Part shown: in pieces, positions 59,723 through 64,000 of the stretch
Numbering within the stretch: position 1 is the first letter of the stretch
Layout of the letters: each line of letters starts with the position of its first letter
Assembly: GCA_015039315.1 (NCBI GenBank)
Contig: WIDE01000060.1
Span: 88,731-152,730 of the forward strand
DNA length: 64,000 nucleotides
Reading direction: 5' to 3'
Source of the DNA: Clavulina sp. PMI_390
Lineage: Eukaryota; Basidiomycota; Agaricomycetes; Cantharellales; Hydnaceae
Made by a program: the position numbers and the translations under genes
Notes under the pieces: generated by a model
Databases searched by the model: none
Seen by the model: only the letters and a program-made list of their open reading frames with translations
Told to the model about the DNA's origin: nothing

Positions 59723-60234
59723 CTATTGGGAGGAGGGGACAATGCGGGTGCCGGGAACACGGGCGGGGTTGAAGGATCGGTCGCAGTCGGCATAGGACAT
59801 GCCAGCACCAAAGCCTAGTAAAAAAGAAGTATCCAGGGGTTAATAAAGCATCCTAGCATCATCTTTGCATGCAAACGCGAACCCGTAGAAAGAGCAACAG
59901 GCCAGCCTCGTCCTGAGAATTGGGATGTTTGTATCAGAGTGTTGATCCACAGAACGGGCCAAAAGACCAAGGTACTTACTCCGGAAGAAGATAACAGAGC
60001 CAACTATGCCAACACCGAGACCGAGGCCACTGAGAATAGGGGCAATCAATATCCATATATTTACAGAATATACCATGCAAGGTGCGGTTGATGTGCCTAC
60101 GTTTTAACAATCAAGTCGGCCAAGCAGCGATCGTACTACAAGTAGGTTCGGGTACATTTAGCCCCGAGAATCATTTTCTGAAGGCTCTGGAATACCTTTT
60201 GGGCGACGGTGTTTTCGCTTGACGTTGACGACAT
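59723..60234 (-). CDS. MIC10: MICOS complex subunit Mic10
   Basis: Five small exons from ATG 60234 to TAG 59723-59725 give about 81 residues. The first is 60196-60234 (MSSTSSENTVAQK), and the next encodes 'YDRCLADLIVKT'. The two membrane helices each carry the Mic10 glycine signature: 'GLGLGVGIVGSVIFFR' and, after 'RRGWPVALST', 'GFGAGMSYADCDRSFNP'. The intervening positive loop and the conserved 'SxCDxSFNP' end are typical. Mic10 oligomerises through the glycine motifs and bends the inner mitochondrial membrane at crista junctions. All introns restore frame exactly, with tiny exons that automated callers can miss. The gene starts 87 bases from the divergent Nup54/57 gene. Confidence 0.88.
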
Positions 60235-60321
60235 GGTGGAATGGATGGGATGAACAATGTTCGCTCGTAAGCGCCGAGTCCCCCCTCAACAGTAAACACA
60301 CGATCTCGTCCACCCATCCAA
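60235..60321. promoter_or_regulatory. Compact bidirectional promoter, MIC10 / Nup54
   Basis: Only 87 bases separate the two divergent ATGs, so the core promoters and both 5' leaders must overlap or be shared. No TATA box is seen in this stretch. Part of the control may lie inside the first introns of either gene, which begin within 40 bases of the ATGs. Confidence 0.6.
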
Positions 60322-62180
60322 ATGTCGTTTGGTACGCGCTTCAAGGGACTATAAAGCACTTTATGACGCGTCTAACAATCGTATCTTCCAGCCGGAGCAT
60401 TTGGAGCCCCTGCACAACGTCCGAATCCGGCACCAGCAGGCCAACAACCTAGCATCTTTGGTCAACCCGCCGGTGGCGCACCGCAGCTAACACTGCAAAC
60501 TGGCACTGGTGCGAGTCCATTTGCTGCAGCTGGGGCTGGCCAATCTGGGGCTCAAGCGCCGTTAGGGCAGGCGCCTAGTGCATTTGGAAGCTGGAAGACT
60601 GGCTCGACTCTTGCGCCTCCAGCACCAGCAGCTGGAGGCCTACCTTCCGTGAATGTGTCAACACCAACTGGGGCATCCAGTACCATCTTTTCAGGAGGGG
60701 CAGCTCAAACTTCCGGCTTTGGTTCTTCTCTTGCACCACCTGCCAACCCTGCGTCGTCCTCCACCTCTAGTCTTTTCCCTCCTGCCAATCCAGCTCCTGC
60801 ATCTACCGGATTTGGCGGCTCCCTCTTGGGCTCCAATCCTTCCGCTCAGCCACAGCCCTCTCAACAACCCTTCGCCTCATCAGCATTCCCAAAACCATTT
60901 GGTGCATCAACAACAAGCCCATTTGGATCTACCCCTGCACAAGCACCCGCTCCCTCGGCATTTGGTGCGTCTACCTTAGGCCAAAGTACGCTAGGTGCTA
61001 GCGCTTTAGGGCAGTCAAGTGCGCCTGCTGCCGCTGCGCCACCCGCGCTGAATCCGAACAGCGTGGAAGCACAGATCCAAGCGATTGAGGCTGCAATCAC
61101 CCCTGGATCCGCTTCAAATCGATTCCAAGTGGGTTGTTTATTAATATTCAAACATGTTATAGACCTAACGTTCATCCACACAATAGTATTACTTCTACAA
61201 CCTCGTCGATGCGGATCAAGTGCATCTGTATGGCCGACCCGCAAACGCCACAAACGAAGCATTGTGGCAACGAGCTGTTCGAGACAACCCCAACCCTTCG
61301 AGGTTGGTCCAATGAACTATTGGTCATGAAGGGAATAATATTGCTAACAAGATAGATTCTTTCCCCAACGTAGATTGGTTCCGGCTCTCGCTGTGGGTTT
61401 CGACGACCTGAAAAAACGTGCAGATGCACAAAAGTCTCAAGTCGACGCCCAGGTGGCCGCGATTCGGGTACGTTCCACTTTCCGTCGATGTTGCAAAGGA
61501 AGCAGAACATCGCAGCTAACTCCTCTTTGTTACGCCCTTTGGCGGAAATTGGACTACAGTTACTCAAGAAGCAGATCGATGAGTTATCAACAAAACATGC
61601 GCTTAACATTCTTCCCCTGGCCCAAAAGCTCTCGCACACACATACCCAGCTCTCTGCACGGCTTGCTGCATTGATCCACCATCTTCATCTCTTCATTCCA
61701 TCACTACGAGGCGCTTCCATCCGACCAGAGGAAGAGGCCTTGAGGGCAAAGCTGGAAGCCATCGAAGGCGAGCTGACAGGGCGAAGCGACGCGCTCGGAC
61801 GACCAGGCGGGAGGATGGCTGAGCTGTGGGGTGTTATTGGGAGGGCAAAGGCGCAGAAGGAGGCAGGCTTATTGACTGGTGCTGGCGACGGTGGAGGATG
61901 GGCGGTTGTTGATCCGGCAGCCTTTGAGGAGCTCAAGCAGGTGCGTACTGTGTTTTATCGTGCTCCGAGCTGGGGAAAGCGGCTCGAGGATGCACATATA
62001 TCTTTGTATCTCACCATCTTGTATGACTGACTGTTACTCTATCTTACTTTACCCTGATAGATCATTGTAACCGAGCAACAAGGACTCAAGTTCATTACAG
62101 AGATGCTGCGGACCGCCCTGCGCGACATTGATAATGTACGGTCCGGCTTTGCTGGCCTCGACCTCTCGAATCCATCATGA
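60322..62180 (+). CDS. NUP57: Nucleoporin Nup54/Nup57 (FG nucleoporin of the central channel)
   Basis: The ATG at 60322 opens a 10-nt first exon (60322-60331); exon 2 (60392-61128) joins in frame and further exons follow, ending with a TGA at 62178-62180. The N-terminal half is an FG domain with 'GAFGAP', 'SIFGQ', 'SAFGS', 'PFGST' and 'SAFGAS' units in Pro/Ala/Ser-rich spacers. Then comes the Nup54 helical domain: 'YYFYNLVDADQVHLYGRPA', 'EALWQRAVRDNPNP', 'LVPALAVGFDDLKKRADAQ', a coiled coil (LLKKQIDELSTKHALNILPL) and 'IIVTEQQGLKFITEML', ending 'GLDLSNPS'. It forms the channel trimer with Nup62/Nsp1 and Nup58/Nup49 partners and lines the nuclear pore for transport-receptor passage. It is complete, with no odd features. 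Confidence 0.9.
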
Positions 62181-62659
62181 TAACGCGACCCATACCGACT
62201 TTCTCCTGCGCCCAGCACATCTCGACGTACCAATCTCACAGTACCATTACCTTACACCCAACCCGGGCTCTTTGTACGAACGTGGGAATATGCCCAGCTG
62301 AATGTTGATATTTTTAGAACGTTCTGACTCAGGCGGCTTTTATGACGACTCTTGACTTCCTCAGCACATGGGGCAACGAACACCGCTGGTAATGGATCAC
62401 GAGTCTGGTGAGCATGCGATGATGATCAAAATTATCCGTTGTCGGGCCACAACGCCGAGTGCGCAAAAAATGCGCCGTCCGGGCAAGTGAAATCGCACGT
62501 TTGGTGATTGAGAGGCTTGCGAGGGAACAATGAACACGCAATTCTTGAATATAACGCACTCATCTGACTGGCTTGTGCGCTCACTGTCCCCGCTGCAAAC
62601 TTTATTGGTGAGTATTGAAACATTTATACAGAACCCTGAGGCCCTTGCTGCGCTTTTGA
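62181..62659. other. Spacer downstream of Nup54
   Basis: About 480 bases between the Nup54 stop and the start of the conserved GH55 promoter block. No supported feature. Confidence 0.45.
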
Positions 62660-63587
62660 TAGGAAGCCAGGAACTTCAAATGACGATCGGCGCGAACCCC
62701 GCAACTTGGTATCTAGGCCAACTCACTGATTATCGGGGCTTCATCAAGCCAGGTGCCTCGATACCATCCCTCGAGCCACTAAGTGTATGATCGCACCAAA
62801 GCTAGGTCATCAATGAATTGTAATGCTCCCACACGTATACTTATGCGTATTGTTTATTCCACGATCTCCTTGCGGATATTATAGTTTTTTATTGGTGAAC
62901 CCCGCCTGCTGACGAGGAATATACCCCCGCAGAGCGGCAAGGCTATTCCCCCGCTTTTTTCGTAAAAATCTCACTTATCGTTGAGGGCCGGTTATTTTCG
63001 GTTTTTCCCCGGTAGTATGAGAAGTTCGCCTTTGGATAGCGCTATGGGCCACAAATATGAAGTGTGATCTTCGTGGTTGCTTCAAGCCATCCAGTGGTCG
63101 TGCCGCGCAACCATCGTCATCAGGATAAACTCCAAGCCAACCTTCGCTGCTCGGGGTGTCCAACTCATGCAAGGAAGCTAAAGTCGATCGACACCTGCGG
63201 CTGAGATCCCTGTTAAACTCAGCCTTCTTCCCGTTGAGAACATGTGGAATCATCCGAAAGCTTAAGCTATACTTGTGAGGTTATTTCTGTCCTCTATGGC
63301 TTCTTTATTTTTTGATATCCCGTCGTTCCAGCCGCTCATTGATACATTTCTGCGATACTGACCATTTTGCGTGGCTCTTATGACTCTACTTTGGCCCATG
63401 AGCGGATTAATCAATCCGTCGGCATCGTCGCCCTGGACCATCTATCTGCCATGAATTCTTCCTAGAACACTTCTCTCCCTAACCTCGTTAATCCTTGTTT
63501 TCATTCGCTTTAAGAAGGAGGGCACTGCTGCCAGGTTGCTAACCTATCGCATTTCCCCCCCTTTCCTCCTGTCGTTGATCCTCAACG
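62660..63587 (+). promoter_or_regulatory. Conserved GH55 promoter block, copy 4
   Basis: This flank is collinear with those of GH55 copies 1 and 2. It has 'GGCGCGAACCCCG' and 'CTGATTATCGGGGCT' near its far end (62690-62740), TTTATTGGTGAACCCCG (ATTGG at 62891-62895), 'CCCCCGCTTTTTTCGT' near 62950, GATTAATCAATCCGTCGGCA followed by TCGTCG (63405-63430), and CTTTAAGAAGGAGGG near 63510. The open frame 62530-62790 lies largely inside this block and is therefore not taken as a gene. Confidence 0.6.
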
Positions 63588-64000
63588 ATGTTGTTCCGTT
63601 CGCTCGTCGCAGTCGCGACGCTCGCCGTCTCTCAAGTCGCTGCTCTCGGTACCAGCTGTTCCGCAGCGCTCAGCCCCAGCGCTGCCGCCTCCGACCCTTA
63701 CTGGCTGCAGACCATCACTCACCAGGGTACCTCTGCTTATAACTCTGCGCCTGCTAGCTATTCTGTATATCGCAATGTCAAGGACTACGGTGCCAAAGGT
63801 GATGGTGTGACGGATGATACGGCTGCTATCAACTCTGCTATTTCCTCTGGTTCACGGTGTGGCACGGGTTGCGCGTCGTCCACCCTTACCCCCGCGTTGG
63901 TTTTCTTCCCTTCTGGTGAGCTGATTATATTGTGAATATTCGACGTACAGGCAAGAGATTGACCATGGTTGTTTAACATCCTAGGCACCTACCTCGTTTC
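63588..64000 (+). CDS. Exo-beta-1,3-glucanase, GH55 (copy 4), 5' part cut by window end
   Basis: ATG 63588 opens 'MLFRSLVAVATLAVSQVAALG', the same signal peptide as copy 2, then 'TSCSAALSPSAAASDPYWLQ' and the beta-helix signature 'NVKDYGAKGDGVTDDTAAIN'. The first exon ends after 'ALVFFPSG' at a GTGAGC donor near 63915. The second exon begins after a CCTAG acceptor near 63985 and continues 'TYLV' to the window edge. The first intron falls at the same place as in the other three GH55 genes. Only the first about 115 residues can be seen, so intactness is unknown. Confidence 0.85.

Noticed and set aside
62530..62790. 86-codon + strand frame upstream of GH55 copy 4
   Set aside because: Much of it falls in the promoter block that is duplicated upstream of two other GH55 genes, where the frame is not kept.

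Overview
The window is nuclear DNA of a filamentous basidiomycete, most likely an Agaricomycete. The genes carry many short introns (about 45-95 bp, GT..AG), several have very small exons (12 and 19 nt), and the families present (F-box/LRR-like expansions, GH55 exo-beta-1,3-glucanases, Git3-like 7TM receptor, pectin methylesterase, MIC10, Nup54/57, histone H3 with intron-split tail) fit that group. A more exact placement (for example Cantharellales) would be a guess. I see no rRNA, tRNA, CRISPR array, transposase, reverse transcriptase or viral gene.

Layout. 0-0.7 kb: 3' end of an F-box-type gene. 1.4-6.9 kb (-): a 1695-residue NBR1-like selective autophagy receptor with PB1, six ZZ fingers, FW domain and a C-terminal LIR-like motif. 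7.9-10.6 kb (-): secreted/vacuolar serine carboxypeptidase. 10.9-12.6 kb (-): F-box gene. 12.9-15.7 kb (-): tandem pair of short-chain dehydrogenase-like genes. 16.1-19.6 kb (-): two F-box genes, divergent from a calcineurin-like phosphoesterase (19.7-20.7 kb, +). 20.9-34.3 kb: three GH55 glucanase genes (-,+,-), the middle one with a C-terminal chitin/cellulose-binding-like module. 35.4-36.9 kb (-): F-box gene. 37.9-39.7 kb (+): pectin methylesterase in 16 exons. 40.3-41.9 kb (-): 7TM receptor. 43.0-44.3 kb (-): F-box gene. 44.9-45.6 kb (+): a histone H3 with an altered K27 region. 45.9-51.6 kb (+): three tandem F-box paralogs. 52.0-55.3 kb: an F-box gene divergent from a second phosphoesterase, echoing the 16-20.7 kb block. 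55.7-58.8 kb (-): large disordered protein. 59.3-62.2 kb: a compact housekeeping block (small membrane protein, MIC10, Nup54/57). 63.6 kb to the end: 5' part of a fourth GH55 gene.

The window mixes single-copy housekeeping genes with families that have expanded by local duplication: ten F-box/LRR-like genes, four GH55 genes, two phosphoesterases and two SDRs. Three GH55 copies (20.9, 30.2 and 63.6 kb) share not only coding sequence but roughly 0.95 kb of 5' flank with aligned CCAAT and GATTAAT elements, so they were copied with their promoters. The F-box genes share a split architecture (one short first exon of 107-122 nt ending in phase 2, then one long exon) that helps correct their starts. 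Gene models were built by hand and checked for reading frame across splice sites wherever exon coordinates are given; no transcript or database evidence was available.
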